Notes: generated by a model not told the origin, from the letters alone. A stretch of DNA of 64,000 nucleotides from Neogemmobacter tilapiae (GCF_014652215.1 NZ_BMYJ01000001.1:434001-498000); one strand, 5' to 3'. Shown: positions 16,875 through 26,507, counted from the first letter of the stretch. A program made the numbers and translations.

Positions 16875-17567
16875 TTACGGATGGGGGGCGTCCGAGGAAA
16901 CTCGCGCCAAATAGTCCCTCAACCCCCGCCCCGGTTCATCCGGAAAGGTTTCGCCCGTTTCCACCAGAGTCAAAATCCGATCCACCCGAAACGCCCGAAA
17001 ATCCCCTCGCGCCTCGCAGAACGCCGCCAAGGTCCAGACCTTTCCCCAGAACTCCAACTGCAAGGGCCGCACATCCCGATGGGTTTCGCGCCCTTCCATA
17101 TCCAGATAGCGGATCGACAGACGTTCTTTCACCCTTATCGCCCGCCGCAGCAGCGGCAGATGTGGCGCGGCCCGCTGGCTTTCGCCGGGGCTAAAGACGA
17201 ACAATTCGTCCATCGCCGGATCACCCGTGACAGGCGCAGGCATCACCGCCGTGATCTTGGCCGCCAAACCCCGCGCCCCCCGTGCCAGCGAAGGGTCCGC
17301 CCCCTCGGCCACCAGCCGCACCCCCAGACGCAAAGCCTCCATCTCATCCGGTGTCAGGATCATCGGCGGCAGCGTGATCGGCGCGCGCAGGATATAGCCC
17401 ACACCCCGCTCCCCCTCCACTGGCATGCCCGAGGCCATCAGCGTCGCCATATCCCGCCAGACGGTGCGCACCGACACCTCCAGCCGCTCCGCCAGTTCGG
17501 TCGCCCGGTGCAGACGCCCGTCCCGCAGGATCTGGATCAGTTCAAAAAGGCGGTCAGTGCGGCGCAT
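16875..17567 (-). CDS. WYL-domain HTH transcriptional regulator (YafY-like)
   Basis: A 230-aa regulator starting MRRTDRLFELIQILRDGR at 17567; 30 upstream in-frame codons overlap intergenic DNA and were rejected. The N-terminal DeoR-like HTH includes RATELAERLEVSVRTVWRDMATL. The WYL ligand-sensing region spans about residues 130-210, where the family Trp-Tyr-Leu trio reads RYL in IRYLDMEGRETHRDVRPLQLEFWGKVWTLAAFCEARGDFRAFRVDRI. It follows the small exported protein at 17985-17599 by 31 bases, so the two are likely co-transcribed and the regulator probably controls that gene. Confidence 0.9.
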   Translation of the reverse strand: MRRTDRLFELIQILRDGRLHRATELAERLEVSVRTVWRDMATLMASGMPVEGERGVGYILRAPITLPPMILTPDEMEALRLGVRLVAEGADPSLARGARGLAAKITAVMPAPVTGDPAMDELFVFSPGESQRAAPHLPLLRRAIRVKERLSIRYLDMEGRETHRDVRPLQLEFWGKVWTLAAFCEARGDFRAFRVDRILTLVETGETFPDEPGRGLRDYLARVSSDAPHP

Positions 17568-17598
17568 GGGCAAACCCTGCCCCTGCGCCGCAACGCCG

Positions 17599-17985
17599 TC
17601 AATCGCCCATCTGCCAGCGGATGGGCAGATGCTCCATCTGCACGCTGGCTGGGTCAATCATCGCCATAAAGGGCGCAAAGGCGGCTTCCGCCATCACCTG
17701 CTCGGCCCCCCTCTGCGCGGCGTCCAGCGAGGACCATTCCACCATGTCCAGCCAGCCGCCCTTGCCATCGCTGACCAAACGCCGCGACACAAAGCCCGCT
17801 TGCGCGGCAAGCAGCCCCTCGGTCCCCTTCGCGGCCGCCAGAAACACGCCCTCGTCATGGCCCGCCACCAGTCGGAACCGCACCAGCTCCAGCACGCCGC
17901 CCGGGGCACCGCCCCCGTTCCCCGCCATGGCATCGGCCGGGGCCATCAACAGCATCGACCCCAGAATCGCTTTCAATATCGTCAT
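17599..17985 (-). CDS. Small exported protein with ABM-like (dimeric alpha+beta barrel) fold
   Basis: A 128-aa protein starting MTILKAILGSMLLMAP at 17985; the hydrophobic N-terminus ends near DAMAG and reads as a signal peptide. The mature part, VLELVRFRLVAGHDEGVFLAAAKGTEGLLAAQAGFVSRRLVSDGKGGWLDMVEWSS in outline, has the strand-helix-strand pattern and W-x-x-x-V-E-W motif of antibiotic-biosynthesis-monooxygenase-like proteins. Function unknown. It shares a probable transcript with the WYL regulator. The signal peptide is uncertain because the longer open frame upstream is not excluded. Confidence 0.72.
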   Translation of the reverse strand: MTILKAILGSMLLMAPADAMAGNGGGAPGGVLELVRFRLVAGHDEGVFLAAAKGTEGLLAAQAGFVSRRLVSDGKGGWLDMVEWSSLDAAQRGAEQVMAEAAFAPFMAMIDPASVQMEHLPIRWQMGD

Positions 17986-18158
17986 CTCGTGTCCTTTCCA
18001 TGATGAACACGGCGGCGAATAGCACCCCACAACTGACAACAGTCTGTCAGTAGCCTTCAATCCTCCTCGCTTTTCCCCCGGCAGGCCATTGGCCCCAACC
18101 CACCCTGCCCCTACACTCCACCCCAAGGGGCCAATCCGGCCCAAACTGGCAAAGGGGA

Positions 18159-18377
18159 ATGAAAATGCAGATGGGTCCGTGGCAAATTCTGCTGATCGCC
18201 GTCGTTGTGCTGGTCCTGTTCGGACGCGGCAAGATCAGCAATATGATGGGCGAAATGGGCAAAGGCATCAGCGCCTTCAAAAAGGGCATCAAGGACAGCA
18301 CGGACGAGGCCGAGGCGGCCAAGATCGAAACGGCGCGCGACGTGACGCCCACGACCGAGAACAAAGACAAAGTCTGA
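18159..18377 (+). CDS. tatA: Twin-arginine translocase subunit TatA
   Basis: Pore-forming subunit for folded-protein export. The 72-aa protein has a single N-terminal membrane helix ([19 protein letters not shown]) with the FGRGKI hinge, an amphipathic helix [16 protein letters not shown], and an acidic tail. Starts at 18159 (MKMQMGPW) and 18165 (MQMGPW) are both possible. It begins a tatABC-DUF815 operon. Confidence 0.95.
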   Translation: MKMQMGPWQILLIAVVVLVLFGRGKISNMMGEMGKGISAFKKGIKDSTDEAEAAKIETARDVTPTTENKDKV

Positions 18378-18396
18378 AACCCGGAAGGCTGGGCCC

Positions 18397-18972
18397 ATGT
18401 TTGATATCGGCTGGACCGAACTGGTCCTGATCGGGATTGTCGCGCTGATCGTGATCGGCCCGAAAGACCTGCCCGACCTGTTCCGCACCCTTGGCCGTTT
18501 TACGGGCAAGATGCGTGGTATGGCGCGCGACTTTCAACGTGCGATGGATACCGCCGCGGATGAGGCGGGCGTCAAAGATGTGGCCAAAGACCTGAAAGCC
18601 GCTGCCAATCCGGCATCGACCGGCTTGAACAAGCTGAAAGATGCAGCGACCAAGTTTGAAAACTGGGATCCGCTGAAACCGGGGCCAGGGCCGACAAAAA
18701 CGCCTGCCCCCGCAACCTCCGCCCCCGTGGCCGCCGCCGACATTCCGGTGCCCGAGGTGCCAGCTCCGCCAGCCGCCCCCACGATCCACCGTCAAGGCAT
18801 CGCCGCTGCCGCCGCCGAAAAGCAGCGCGCCGAAAAAGCCGCCGCTGAGGCCAAGCCTGCGCCGAAACCGCGCAAGCCCAAGGCGGAAACGCCTGCCACA
18901 CCCAGCGCCGATGTCAAACCCAAGGCCCCGCGAAAACCCCGAACCCCCAAAACACCCGAGGGTGAGGCATGA
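18397..18972 (+). CDS. tatB: Twin-arginine translocase subunit TatB
   Basis: Receptor-complex subunit that works with TatC. The 191-aa protein has the TatB signature [46 protein letters not shown] in outline: a single N-terminal helix with GPKDLP hinge and long amphipathic helix. The C-terminal half (about 95-191) is Pro/Ala/Lys-rich and of low complexity, as in other Rhodobacterales. It overlaps tatC by ATGA. Confidence 0.95.
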   Translation: MFDIGWTELVLIGIVALIVIGPKDLPDLFRTLGRFTGKMRGMARDFQRAMDTAADEAGVKDVAKDLKAAANPASTGLNKLKDAATKFENWDPLKPGPGPTKTPAPATSAPVAAADIPVPEVPAPPAAPTIHRQGIAAAAAEKQRAEKAAAEAKPAPKPRKPKAETPATPSADVKPKAPRKPRTPKTPEGEA

Positions 18973-19772
18973 AAATCGAAGACATCGACGACAGCTCGGC
19001 CCCCCTGATCGAACATCTGGCCGAACTGCGCACCCGCATCATCTATGCCGTGCTGGCCTTCATGGCCTGTTTCGTCATTGGCTATATCTACGCCACGCCT
19101 ATCTTTGACATCCTGTCGAAACCCATGTGCGAGGCTTTGGCGAAACGTGATCAGGCCTGCCAGCTGGTGCTGATCAAGCCGCAAGAGGGTTTCTTCGTCG
19201 CCATCCGCATTTCGATGTGGGGCGGCTTTATGCTCGCCTTCCCGATCATCGCCTTCCAACTCTGGCGCTTTGTCGCCCCCGGTCTTTACCGTTCGGAAAA
19301 AGCCGCCTTCCTGCCCTTCCTTTTGGCCTCGCCGATCATGTTCATCGCGGGGGCCGCCTTTGCCTATTTCGTGATCCTGCCCTTCGCCTTTGACTTCTTC
19401 CTGTCCTTCCAGTCGGTGGCCGACGGCAGCGAAACCGCCCCGGCAGGCGTCGTCTTCCAAGGTTCGATGGAGGAATATCTTTCCGTCACCATGCAATTCG
19501 TGCTGGCCTTCGGCCTGTGCTTCCAGATGCCTGTCCTCCTGACCCTCATGGGTCGCGCCGGGATCATTTCGGCCGCAGGCCTGCGTTCGGTGCGCAAATA
19601 TGCAGTGGTCGCCATCCTGACCATTGCGGCCATTGTGACGCCACCCGACATCATGTCGCAGATGATCCTGTTTGCCGCCATCTATCCGCTGTTCGAAATC
19701 TCGATCCTCCTCATCGCCCGGTTTGAACGCCAACGCGGCGATGTCGAAGACGAAGAAGAGCTTGAGGCATGA
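18969..19772 (+). CDS. tatC: Twin-arginine translocase subunit TatC
   Basis: Polytopic receptor for twin-arginine signal peptides, 267 aa. Family motifs are [20 protein letters not shown] at the cytoplasmic N-terminus, [32 protein letters not shown], and [15 protein letters not shown]. Six hydrophobic segments can be counted. The acidic C-terminal tail ([11 protein letters not shown]) is typical of the group. Overlaps at both ends (4 bases each) indicate a coupled operon. Confidence 0.96.
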   Translation: MKIEDIDDSSAPLIEHLAELRTRIIYAVLAFMACFVIGYIYATPIFDILSKPMCEALAKRDQACQLVLIKPQEGFFVAIRISMWGGFMLAFPIIAFQLWRFVAPGLYRSEKAAFLPFLLASPIMFIAGAAFAYFVILPFAFDFFLSFQSVADGSETAPAGVVFQGSMEEYLSVTMQFVLAFGLCFQMPVLLTLMGRAGIISAAGLRSVRKYAVVAILTIAAIVTPPDIMSQMILFAAIYPLFEISILLIARFERQRGDVEDEEELEA

Positions 19773-20605
19773 CCGACCCCTTGGAACGGATCGCGGCGGC
19801 GCTGGAACGGATCAGCCCGCCCCCCGCGCCCGCCCCCGATTTTTCGGGGGCTTCGGCCTTTGTCTGGCAGACAAACCCCGACCATCTGCAACCCGTGCCC
19901 GGCGTGGCGCGGGTCGATCTGTCGCTGCTCATCGGCATCAACCGCGCCCGTGACACGCTTTTGGACAACACCCGCCACTTTGCCCAAGGCCTGCCTGCCA
20001 ACAACGCCCTGCTTTGGGGCGCGCGCGGCATGGGGAAATCTTCGCTGGTCAAGGCCATCCATGCCCAGATCCTGTCCGAAGGCCTGCCGCTGAAAATCGT
20101 CGAGCTTTCACGCGAAGACCTGCCCACCGTCCACCGCCTGCTCGCCCATCTCCGCGACGCCCCGGCGCGCTTCATCCTGTTCTGCGATGACCTGTCCTTT
20201 TCCCATGATGATCAGCATTATAAATCGCTGAAAGCCGTCTTGGACGGCGGCATCGAAGGCCGCCCCGACAATGTCATCCTCTACGCCACGTCGAACCGCC
20301 GGCATCTCATGCCCCGCGACATGATCGAGAATGAACGCCAGACCGCCATCAGCCCTTCGGAAGCGACCGAGGAAAAGGTGTCGCTGTCCGACCGTTTCGG
20401 CCTATGGCTCGGCTTCCATCCCTGCACCCAGGACGAATATCTCGACATGATCCGCGGCTATTGCGCTGCCCATGGCCTTCGCATCGCCGAAGACCAACTT
20501 CGCGCTGAGGCCATCGAATGGCAGGCCACCCGTGGCTCTCGTTCCGGCCGCGTCGCTTGGCAGTTCTTCTGCGATCTTGCCGCCCGCCACGGCGTCAGGC
20601 TTTAG
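19769..20605 (+). CDS. ATP-binding protein, DUF815 (AAA-like)
   Basis: A 278-aa P-loop protein of the DUF815 family, function unknown. The Walker A is [17 protein letters not shown] (about residue 80), the Walker B is [10 protein letters not shown], and the sensor-like segment [18 protein letters not shown] follows. An arginine-finger-like [11 protein letters not shown] lies near residue 210. Its start overlaps tatC. This tat-DUF815 neighbourhood is recurrent in Rhodobacterales, but that is recalled rather than checked here. Confidence 0.88.
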   Translation: MTDPLERIAAALERISPPPAPAPDFSGASAFVWQTNPDHLQPVPGVARVDLSLLIGINRARDTLLDNTRHFAQGLPANNALLWGARGMGKSSLVKAIHAQILSEGLPLKIVELSREDLPTVHRLLAHLRDAPARFILFCDDLSFSHDDQHYKSLKAVLDGGIEGRPDNVILYATSNRRHLMPRDMIENERQTAISPSEATEEKVSLSDRFGLWLGFHPCTQDEYLDMIRGYCAAHGLRIAEDQLRAEAIEWQATRGSRSGRVAWQFFCDLAARHGVRL

Positions 20606-20617
20606 CCCGCCGGAAAC

Positions 20618-21721
20618 TCAGCCAGGAAACACGAAACAGCGGTCCCGACGCATCATCAGCCAAAGCACCGTTCCCGGCTTTGGCAGAAACACCCCCGGCA
20701 CGCTGGCCGTCAGATGCTGCCCTTCAAAATCCATCGCGAATTCCACCAGGCTCTCCCGCCCCAGATAGCGCGACCGCACCACCGTGCCCCGCGCGGGTGT
20801 CCCCTCCAGCGGAGTCGGCGCAGGGCCCCGCCCCCCCCGGTCTAGGTCGATCTTCAGATGCTGGGGCCGGATCACAATCTCTACCCCCGCCCCATCCGCA
20901 TGGCCCGGCGTCAGAAAGCTGCCAAAGGGCGTTTCCGTCAAAGCCCCCCGCGACACGCCTTTGATCACATTGATATCGCTGAAAAACGCCGCCGCCGCGC
21001 GGTCCACCGGCGCGTTATAGACGTTGTAGGGCGCCCCCTGCTGCACGATCCGACCCGCCCGCATCAGCGCAATCTCGTCGCCCACGCGCATCGCCTCTTC
21101 CGGCTCATGCGTCACCAACAGAACCGCCGTCCCCTCGGCCCGCAAAAGCGCAATCGTCTCGTCCCTGATCCCGTCCCGCAGCCGGTTGTCCAAGCCCGAG
21201 AAAGGCTCGTCCATCAGCATCACCCGCGGCTTCGGGGCCAAGGCCCGCGCCAAGGCCACCCGCTGCTGCTCCCCGCCGCTCAACTGATGCGGCCGCTTTT
21301 CGCCATAGCCCGACAGGTTCACCCGCTCCAGCAGGCTGCCGACCCGCGAGGCCACCACCGCCTTATCGCCTTTCAGCCCAAAGCCCACGTTCTGCGCCAC
21401 CGACAAATGCGGAAACAGCGCGAAATCCTGAAACATCAGACCAATGCTGCGCCGCTCGGGCGCCAGGCCCGCAGGCCCATCCTGCACCAGCGCCCCATCC
21501 AGCCAGATCTGCCCCGCATCGGCGCTCTCGATCCCGGCGATCATCCGCAAGGTCGTTGACTTGCCGCAACCGGACGGCCCCAGCAGGCAAGTCACCTGGC
21601 CCGCTGCAATCTGCAACGCCACATCATCCACCACCGGCCTGCCGCCGAAGGCACGCGTCAGACCGTTTACACGCAAAAGGGGTTCGGGTGTTTCAGGCAA
21701 GGTCGGTTCCGTTGAATGCAC
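20618..21721 (-). CDS. ABC transporter ATP-binding protein, ferric-iron (FbpC)-like
   Basis: A 367-aa ATPase with Walker A GPSGCGKST, Q-loop MFQDFALFPHLSV, signature LSGGEQQRVALARAL, Walker B VMLMDEPFSGLD and switch His VTHEPEEA. The C-terminal TOBE-like region from about residue 245 (GVEIVIRPQHLKIDLDRGG) is like FbpC/AfuC ferric importers. No permease or binding protein is adjacent, so the partner must lie elsewhere. Iron specificity is inferred from the C-terminal region and the FALFPHL loop; another metal or sulfonate system is possible. Confidence 0.85.
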   Translation of the reverse strand: MHSTEPTLPETPEPLLRVNGLTRAFGGRPVVDDVALQIAAGQVTCLLGPSGCGKSTTLRMIAGIESADAGQIWLDGALVQDGPAGLAPERRSIGLMFQDFALFPHLSVAQNVGFGLKGDKAVVASRVGSLLERVNLSGYGEKRPHQLSGGEQQRVALARALAPKPRVMLMDEPFSGLDNRLRDGIRDETIALLRAEGTAVLLVTHEPEEAMRVGDEIALMRAGRIVQQGAPYNVYNAPVDRAAAAFFSDINVIKGVSRGALTETPFGSFLTPGHADGAGVEIVIRPQHLKIDLDRGGRGPAPTPLEGTPARGTVVRSRYLGRESLVEFAMDFEGQHLTASVPGVFLPKPGTVLWLMMRRDRCFVFPG

Positions 21722-21762
21722 CTGCGCATGGCCCTAACAGCGCCGCCCAGGTATCACAAGGC

Positions 21763-22797
21763 TCAGAGCAGAAAGTCATCTGCCGTCAAGGCCCCTTTGC
21801 CGTTCAGCACGATCCGCATCTCGGCGGTCTGATCCGCATCCAGATTCAACTCTACCCAGCGTTCCCCGGACTTGTTCACCACCCGCACCTGGCCTGCGGC
21901 CGTAAAGGCCTTGGCGCCAATAAAGCGAAAAGCGTCATCCGCCCCTCCAGCCCGCGCATCCAGCGACGACAGATCGATCAGATCCAAACCCGCCCGAAAA
22001 TCGGTGATCCGGTCGCGTGCCGTCTTGCCCGTCCCTGTGCTTCCGGCCTCGAACAGGAACACATCCACCCCAGCACCGCCCGTCAATAGGTCTGCGCCCG
22101 CCCCGCCGCGAATCTCGTCACCCGACGCTGTTGCCCGGATGGTGTCATTCCCAGCGCCACCGTCAATCAGTCCGGTGATGCGCCCGGTCCGGCTGTCCAA
22201 CCAATCATCGCCCCCGGCCAACCGGACCTGACCCGACAAGAGCCCGCTGTTGGTCACCCGATCCGCCCCCTCTGAAAGATGAAGTGCCGCCGTCGCCCCC
22301 CGGATCGTGCCGCTGTTTTGTAAGATCAGCCCCGCCATCGGAAAGCTATCAGCAAAGATCCCGGCAAATTCGGCCGACACGATCAGACCACGATTGATCA
22401 CGGTATTCTCGGCCCCTTGAACGGCCGAATGGGTCACGCCAGCATTGGCCTGTGCATAGATCGTGCCGTCATTCTCCAGTCGGTTGCCGCCCTGATCCAG
22501 CGCAATCGCGCCACCGTTGGTGGCCCCATCGTTCGACGTTGTGATCACCACCGCGCCTTTGGCGATGGCGATTTCATTCGACTGGCCGTTGACCACAATC
22601 GCCCGCGCACTGACGCTGCGCACAGCACCCTCGATCTGCACAAAGACATTGCTGACCGTGGTGGAAGAGCTCCCCAAGGAAAGCGCGACTTCTGAAAATT
22701 GCGGGGTGTTGTTTTCAATCACACCCGTGGGCGCCAAGATCAAAGCCTGACCGCCCACCGTAACCGTGACAGCCGTATTCACACCATCCAGCCACAT
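21763..22797 (-). CDS. RTX-type calcium-binding protein with beta-helix-like N-terminus
   Basis: A 344-aa protein without a signal peptide. Residues about 1-200 are repetitive and strand-rich with recurring NxGxI/L turns (LENDGTIYAQ, VINRGLIVS, LQNSGTIRGA, VTNSGLLSG), suggesting a right-handed beta-helix. Residues about 205-260 contain RTX nonapeptides (GGAGNDTI, GGAGADLLTGGAGVDVF). The last 90 residues resemble the serralysin-type C-terminal region (DRITDFRAGLDLIDLSSLDA), which acts as a type I secretion signal. Likely secreted and surface-associated; no T1SS genes are in the window. Confidence 0.85.
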   Translation of the reverse strand: MWLDGVNTAVTVTVGGQALILAPTGVIENNTPQFSEVALSLGSSSTTVSNVFVQIEGAVRSVSARAIVVNGQSNEIAIAKGAVVITTSNDGATNGGAIALDQGGNRLENDGTIYAQANAGVTHSAVQGAENTVINRGLIVSAEFAGIFADSFPMAGLILQNSGTIRGATAALHLSEGADRVTNSGLLSGQVRLAGGDDWLDSRTGRITGLIDGGAGNDTIRATASGDEIRGGAGADLLTGGAGVDVFLFEAGSTGTGKTARDRITDFRAGLDLIDLSSLDARAGGADDAFRFIGAKAFTAAGQVRVVNKSGERWVELNLDADQTAEMRIVLNGKGALTADDFLL

Positions 22798-22836
22798 GAT
22801 CTACCATTCCTTTGCCTGTTTAATGTTCCTGACAAT

Positions 22837-23613
22837 TCAAAGTGTCGCGTTCGTGGCCCCGCCGTCCAGCAGGATGTTCTGGCCCACAATGAACCCGCCA
22901 TGCTGGCTACACAAAAAGGCGCACATCGCCCCGAACTCTGCCGCCGTGCCATAGCGGCGCGCCGGAATCCCCGCCGCCCGCCGTGCGCGGGCCTCGTCCA
23001 TCGTGATTCCTTCCGCCCGGATCACCCCTTGATCCAGCGCCGTGGCGCGGTCGGTGTCATGAATGCCCGGCAGAAGGTTGTTGATCGTCACCCCAAACGG
23101 CGCCACCTGCCGCGACGTGCCCGCGACATAGCCCGTCAGCCCCGCCCGCGCCGTGTTCGACAGGCCCAGTTGCGGGATGGGCGCCTTCACCGCCTGACTG
23201 GTGATGTTGATCACCCGCCCCCAGCCCCGATCACACATCCCCGGCAACAGCGCCGTCATCAGCGCAATCGGCGTCAGCATATTCGCCTTGATTGCCCCCA
23301 TGAAGTCCGCCTCGCCCCAGTCCTTCCAATGCCCCGGCGGGGGCCCCCCCGCATTCGTCACCAAAATATCGAACGGCCCCAAGGCCAGCACCGCTGCCCG
23401 CCCCTCGTCGCTGGTGATGTCCGCCGCCACCTCCTCGACCGTCACCCCGAACTCCGCCCGAATAGCCTCCGCCGCCAGGCCCAAGGCCCCCGCCCCCCGC
23501 GCGTTCAGCACCAGATCCACCCCCGCCTCCGCCAAGGCCCTTGCACAGCCCAGCCCCAACCCCTTTGACGCCCCACAAACCAGCGCCCTTTTGCCACGAA
23601 TACCCAGATCCAT
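22837..23613 (-). CDS. SDR-family protein, FabG-like, lacking the canonical catalytic Tyr
   Basis: A 258-aa Rossmann protein starting MDLGIRGKRALVCGASKGLGLGCA. The NAD(P) glycine motif is GASKGLG, the NAG motif is LVTNAGGPPPGHW, and the C-terminus ends GQNILLDGGATNATL. The usual S-x12-YxxxK active site instead reads ITSQAVKAPIPQLGLSNTARAG, so the Tyr and Lys positions are replaced. This fits the FabG-like subgroup with an imperfect catalytic tetrad. Substrate unknown. It is divergent from the Hint-domain gene. Confidence 0.88.
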   Translation of the reverse strand: MDLGIRGKRALVCGASKGLGLGCARALAEAGVDLVLNARGAGALGLAAEAIRAEFGVTVEEVAADITSDEGRAAVLALGPFDILVTNAGGPPPGHWKDWGEADFMGAIKANMLTPIALMTALLPGMCDRGWGRVINITSQAVKAPIPQLGLSNTARAGLTGYVAGTSRQVAPFGVTINNLLPGIHDTDRATALDQGVIRAEGITMDEARARRAAGIPARRYGTAAEFGAMCAFLCSQHGGFIVGQNILLDGGATNATL

Positions 23614-23710
23614 CCGTCTCTCCTATGTTGCCCCCAACCTAACGGCACGGCCGAGGTTGACCAATCCCCTCGCCGCACCGTAAATCATCCCAGATGCTGA
23701 GATTTTTCCG

Positions 23711-24664
23711 ATGACCGAACCACTGCCCCCACTCCAATCCTGCCAAGTCTTTCTGGCCGAGGATATTTTCGTCACTCAAGGCGTCAATGCTGGTGATGGC
23801 CTGGGCCTACCCCATCAGATCTGTCTCGGCGATCAGTATGAGATCGACACCGCCAGCAAACCCCACACTCTCACCCTTCGCTCAGGCCAAAACCAACCCA
23901 CGGTCGAAAAAGATTCCATGTTGGGCGTTTTTGGGGAACCAATTACAATCCTTGCGTGTTACACACTTATGGATGACGAAGCCTATCAACTTGAACTCCT
24001 CCTCCTCACGGTGGGCGGCAAGCTCTGTGCCTTGCCGCTTTCGCCGATGACCATTGCAACCCCCTACACCCTTCTCCGCAGCGAAGAAGCTCCAGCCACC
24101 AAACGTCTCTCGGATGCCCTCTGCCTCTCGTTCGGCCGTGGCACCCGCATTCTGCTGGCCTCTGGCGATCAGCGCCCCATCGAATCCCTCGAACCCGGCG
24201 ACCTTGTCCTGACCCGCGACCACGGCCCCCAACCCCTCCGCTGGAGGGGCCAGACCACCACCCGCGCCATTGGGGCCTTCGCCCCCGTCATCATCGCCGC
24301 CGAAACCCTTGGCAATGCCGGCGACCTGATCGTCAGCCAACAGCACCGCATGTTTGTCTACCACCGCGAAGGCCGCTTTGATCAGGCTGAACTTCTGGTC
24401 CAGGCCCGCCATCTGGTGAACGGCGACACCATCTTTCTGCGCGAAGGCGGCTTTGTCGATTATTTCGCCCTCGTCTTCGACGCCCATGAAATCATCTATG
24501 CCGAAGGCATCCCCGTCGAATCCCTTCTGGTTACCGAGGCGACCCCGTCCCGCCTTCCCCCCGAACTGCAAGACCGCTTTCCTGCCCTTCGCCAATCCCC
24601 CCACACCGGCCTTGAAATCACCGCCGAAGCCGCTCTGCGCCTGCGCCGCCGAAACCGGCAATAG
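23711..24664 (+). CDS. Hint (Hedgehog/intein) domain protein
   Basis: A 317-aa protein with a Hint_2-type domain from about residue 138 to 285. Recognisable elements are SFGRGTRILLASGDQRPIESLEPGDLVLTRDHG, the block PVIIAAETLG, SQQHRMFVYH, ARHLVNGDTIF and YFALVFDAHEIIYAEGIPVESL. In many Hint_2 proteins the domain begins CFxxGT; here the equivalent residue before FGRGT is Ser140, with Cys138 nearby. Residues 1-130 are of unknown fold (LELLLLTVGGKLCALPLSPM). Proteins of this sort are abundant in Rhodobacterales and often linked to RTX proteins; their role is not established. Confidence 0.87.
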   Translation: MTEPLPPLQSCQVFLAEDIFVTQGVNAGDGLGLPHQICLGDQYEIDTASKPHTLTLRSGQNQPTVEKDSMLGVFGEPITILACYTLMDDEAYQLELLLLTVGGKLCALPLSPMTIATPYTLLRSEEAPATKRLSDALCLSFGRGTRILLASGDQRPIESLEPGDLVLTRDHGPQPLRWRGQTTTRAIGAFAPVIIAAETLGNAGDLIVSQQHRMFVYHREGRFDQAELLVQARHLVNGDTIFLREGGFVDYFALVFDAHEIIYAEGIPVESLLVTEATPSRLPPELQDRFPALRQSPHTGLEITAEAALRLRRRNRQ

Positions 24665-24696
24665 ACGCCGCGTTCCGCATCGGCTAAACGCCCCCC

Positions 24697-26295
24697 ATGC
24701 TGGACAATCGCCCCACCCTCCCGCCCGAAATCGCCCGCCGCCGGACCTTTGCGATCATCTCGCACCCCGACGCCGGCAAGACCACGCTCACCGAAAAATT
24801 CCTCCTGTTCGGCGGCGCGATCCAGATGGCCGGTCAGGTCCGCGCCAAGGGCGAGGCCCGCCGCACCCGATCCGACTTTATGAAGATGGAACAGGAACGC
24901 GGCATTTCCGTCTCCGCCTCGGCCATGTCCTTCGACTTCCGCCATTACCGCTTTAACCTTGTCGATACCCCCGGCCACAGCGACTTTTCCGAGGATACCT
25001 ACCGCACCCTCACCGCCGTCGATGCCGCCATCATGGTCATCGACGGCGCCAAGGGCGTTGAATCCCAGACCCAGAAACTGTTCGAGGTCTGCCGCCTGCG
25101 CGATCTGCCCATCCTGACCTTCTGCAACAAGATGGACCGCGAATCCCGCGACACTTTTGATATTATTGACGAGATCCAGCAGAACCTTGCCATCGACGTG
25201 ACCCCCGCAAGCTGGCCCATCGGCATGGGCCGCGATTTCATCGGCGCTTATGACCTGTTGCACGACCGCCTTGAAATCATGGACCGCGCCGACCGCAACA
25301 AGGTGGCGGAATCGATCAAAATCGACGGTCTGGATGACCCACGTCTTGCCGACCATGTGCCCGCCGACCTCCTCGCCAAATTCCGCGAAGAGATTGAAAT
25401 GGCCCGCGAACTCCTTCCCGCCTTCAACCGCCAGTCGGTGCTAGAGGGGCATATGACCCCCATCTGGTTCGGCTCCGCCATCAATTCCTTTGGCGTCAAA
25501 GAGTTGATGGACGGCATGGGTGAATACGGCCCCGAACCGCAGATCCAGAAATCCGCCGATCGTGGCATTTCGCCAGAAGAACCCGCCGTAACCGGCTTTG
25601 TCTTCAAGGTTCAGGCCAATATGGACCCGAAACACCGCGACCGCGTGGCCTTTGTGCGCCTTGCGTCCGGCCATTTTGAACGCGGCATGAAACTGCTGCA
25701 TGTGCGTTCGAAAAAGATCATGGCCGTCGCCAACCCGGTGATGTTCCTCGCCGCCGACCGCGAACTGGCCGAAGAGGCTTGGGCCGGCGACATCATCGGC
25801 ATCCCGAACCACGGCCAGTTGCGCATTGGCGACGCCCTGACCGAAGGCGAAGCTTTGCGCTTTACCGGCATCCCCTCCTTTGCGCCGGAACTGTTGAATG
25901 GCGTCCGCGCGCTGGACCCGATGAAGGCGAAACATCTGGAAAAAGCCCTGATGCAATTCGCCGAAGAAGGGGCGGCCAAGGTCTTTAAACCCATGATCGG
26001 CTCGGGGTTTATCGTCGGCGTCGTCGGCCAGTTGCAGTTTGAGGTTCTGGCCAGCCGCATCGAACAGGAATACTCGTTACCCGTCCGCTTCGAACCCTCC
26101 CAATTCACCTCCGCCCGCTGGGTGTCGGGCCCCAAGGCCGAGGTGGAGCGGTTTGTGAACGTGAACAAGGGCCATGTGGCGACCGACAACGACGGCGACA
26201 TGGTTTTCCTGACGCGCCTGAAATGGGACATCGACCGGGTGGAACGGGATTACCCGGAGCTGAAGCTGACGGCGACGAAGGAGATGATGGTGTGA
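24697..26295 (+). CDS. prfC: Peptide chain release factor 3
   Basis: Translational GTPase that removes RF1/RF2 from the ribosome after termination. The 532-aa protein has G1 SHPDAGKTTLTEK, switch region DFMKMEQERGISVSASAM, G3 VDTPGHSDFSEDT, and G4 FCNKMDRESRD. The downstream EF-Tu-like domain and the RF3 C-terminal domain (MIGSGFIVGVVGQLQFEVLASRIEQEY) are complete. The length matches RF3 (about 530 aa) and distinguishes it from EF-G. It ends in a GTGA overlap with a small membrane-protein gene. Confidence 0.96.
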   Translation: MLDNRPTLPPEIARRRTFAIISHPDAGKTTLTEKFLLFGGAIQMAGQVRAKGEARRTRSDFMKMEQERGISVSASAMSFDFRHYRFNLVDTPGHSDFSEDTYRTLTAVDAAIMVIDGAKGVESQTQKLFEVCRLRDLPILTFCNKMDRESRDTFDIIDEIQQNLAIDVTPASWPIGMGRDFIGAYDLLHDRLEIMDRADRNKVAESIKIDGLDDPRLADHVPADLLAKFREEIEMARELLPAFNRQSVLEGHMTPIWFGSAINSFGVKELMDGMGEYGPEPQIQKSADRGISPEEPAVTGFVFKVQANMDPKHRDRVAFVRLASGHFERGMKLLHVRSKKIMAVANPVMFLAADRELAEEAWAGDIIGIPNHGQLRIGDALTEGEALRFTGIPSFAPELLNGVRALDPMKAKHLEKALMQFAEEGAAKVFKPMIGSGFIVGVVGQLQFEVLASRIEQEYSLPVRFEPSQFTSARWVSGPKAEVERFVNVNKGHVATDNDGDMVFLTRLKWDIDRVERDYPELKLTATKEMMV

Positions 26296-26507
26296 GGGTC
26301 GGGCGGATCATCCTGACGCTGATCAGCCTCTATCTGATCAGCTTCCTTGTGATCCGCATGGCTTGGGCCGAGGTCTGGGCGCAGGATGGCAAAATCTATG
26401 TGATCCTTCCCGAAAGCCCACTGGCCCTATATTATGCCTTTCGGCCACTCTCCATGCTGGATGAAAGCCTGACCGGTATGGGCACGCATATCGGCCCGCA
26501 CCAATAA
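26292..26507 (+). CDS. Small single-pass membrane protein, unknown function
   Basis: A 71-aa ORF starting at a GTG (26292) that overlaps the prfC stop in GTGA, which suggests translational coupling. Residues about 5-27 are a hydrophobic helix (IILTLISLYLISFLVIRMAW), followed by a short extracytoplasmic-like tail (KIYVILPESPLALYYAF). No family recognised. The first palindromic repeat of the next spacer begins 6 bases after its stop. Confidence 0.6.
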   Translation: MRVGRIILTLISLYLISFLVIRMAWAEVWAQDGKIYVILPESPLALYYAFRPLSMLDESLTGMGTHIGPHQ

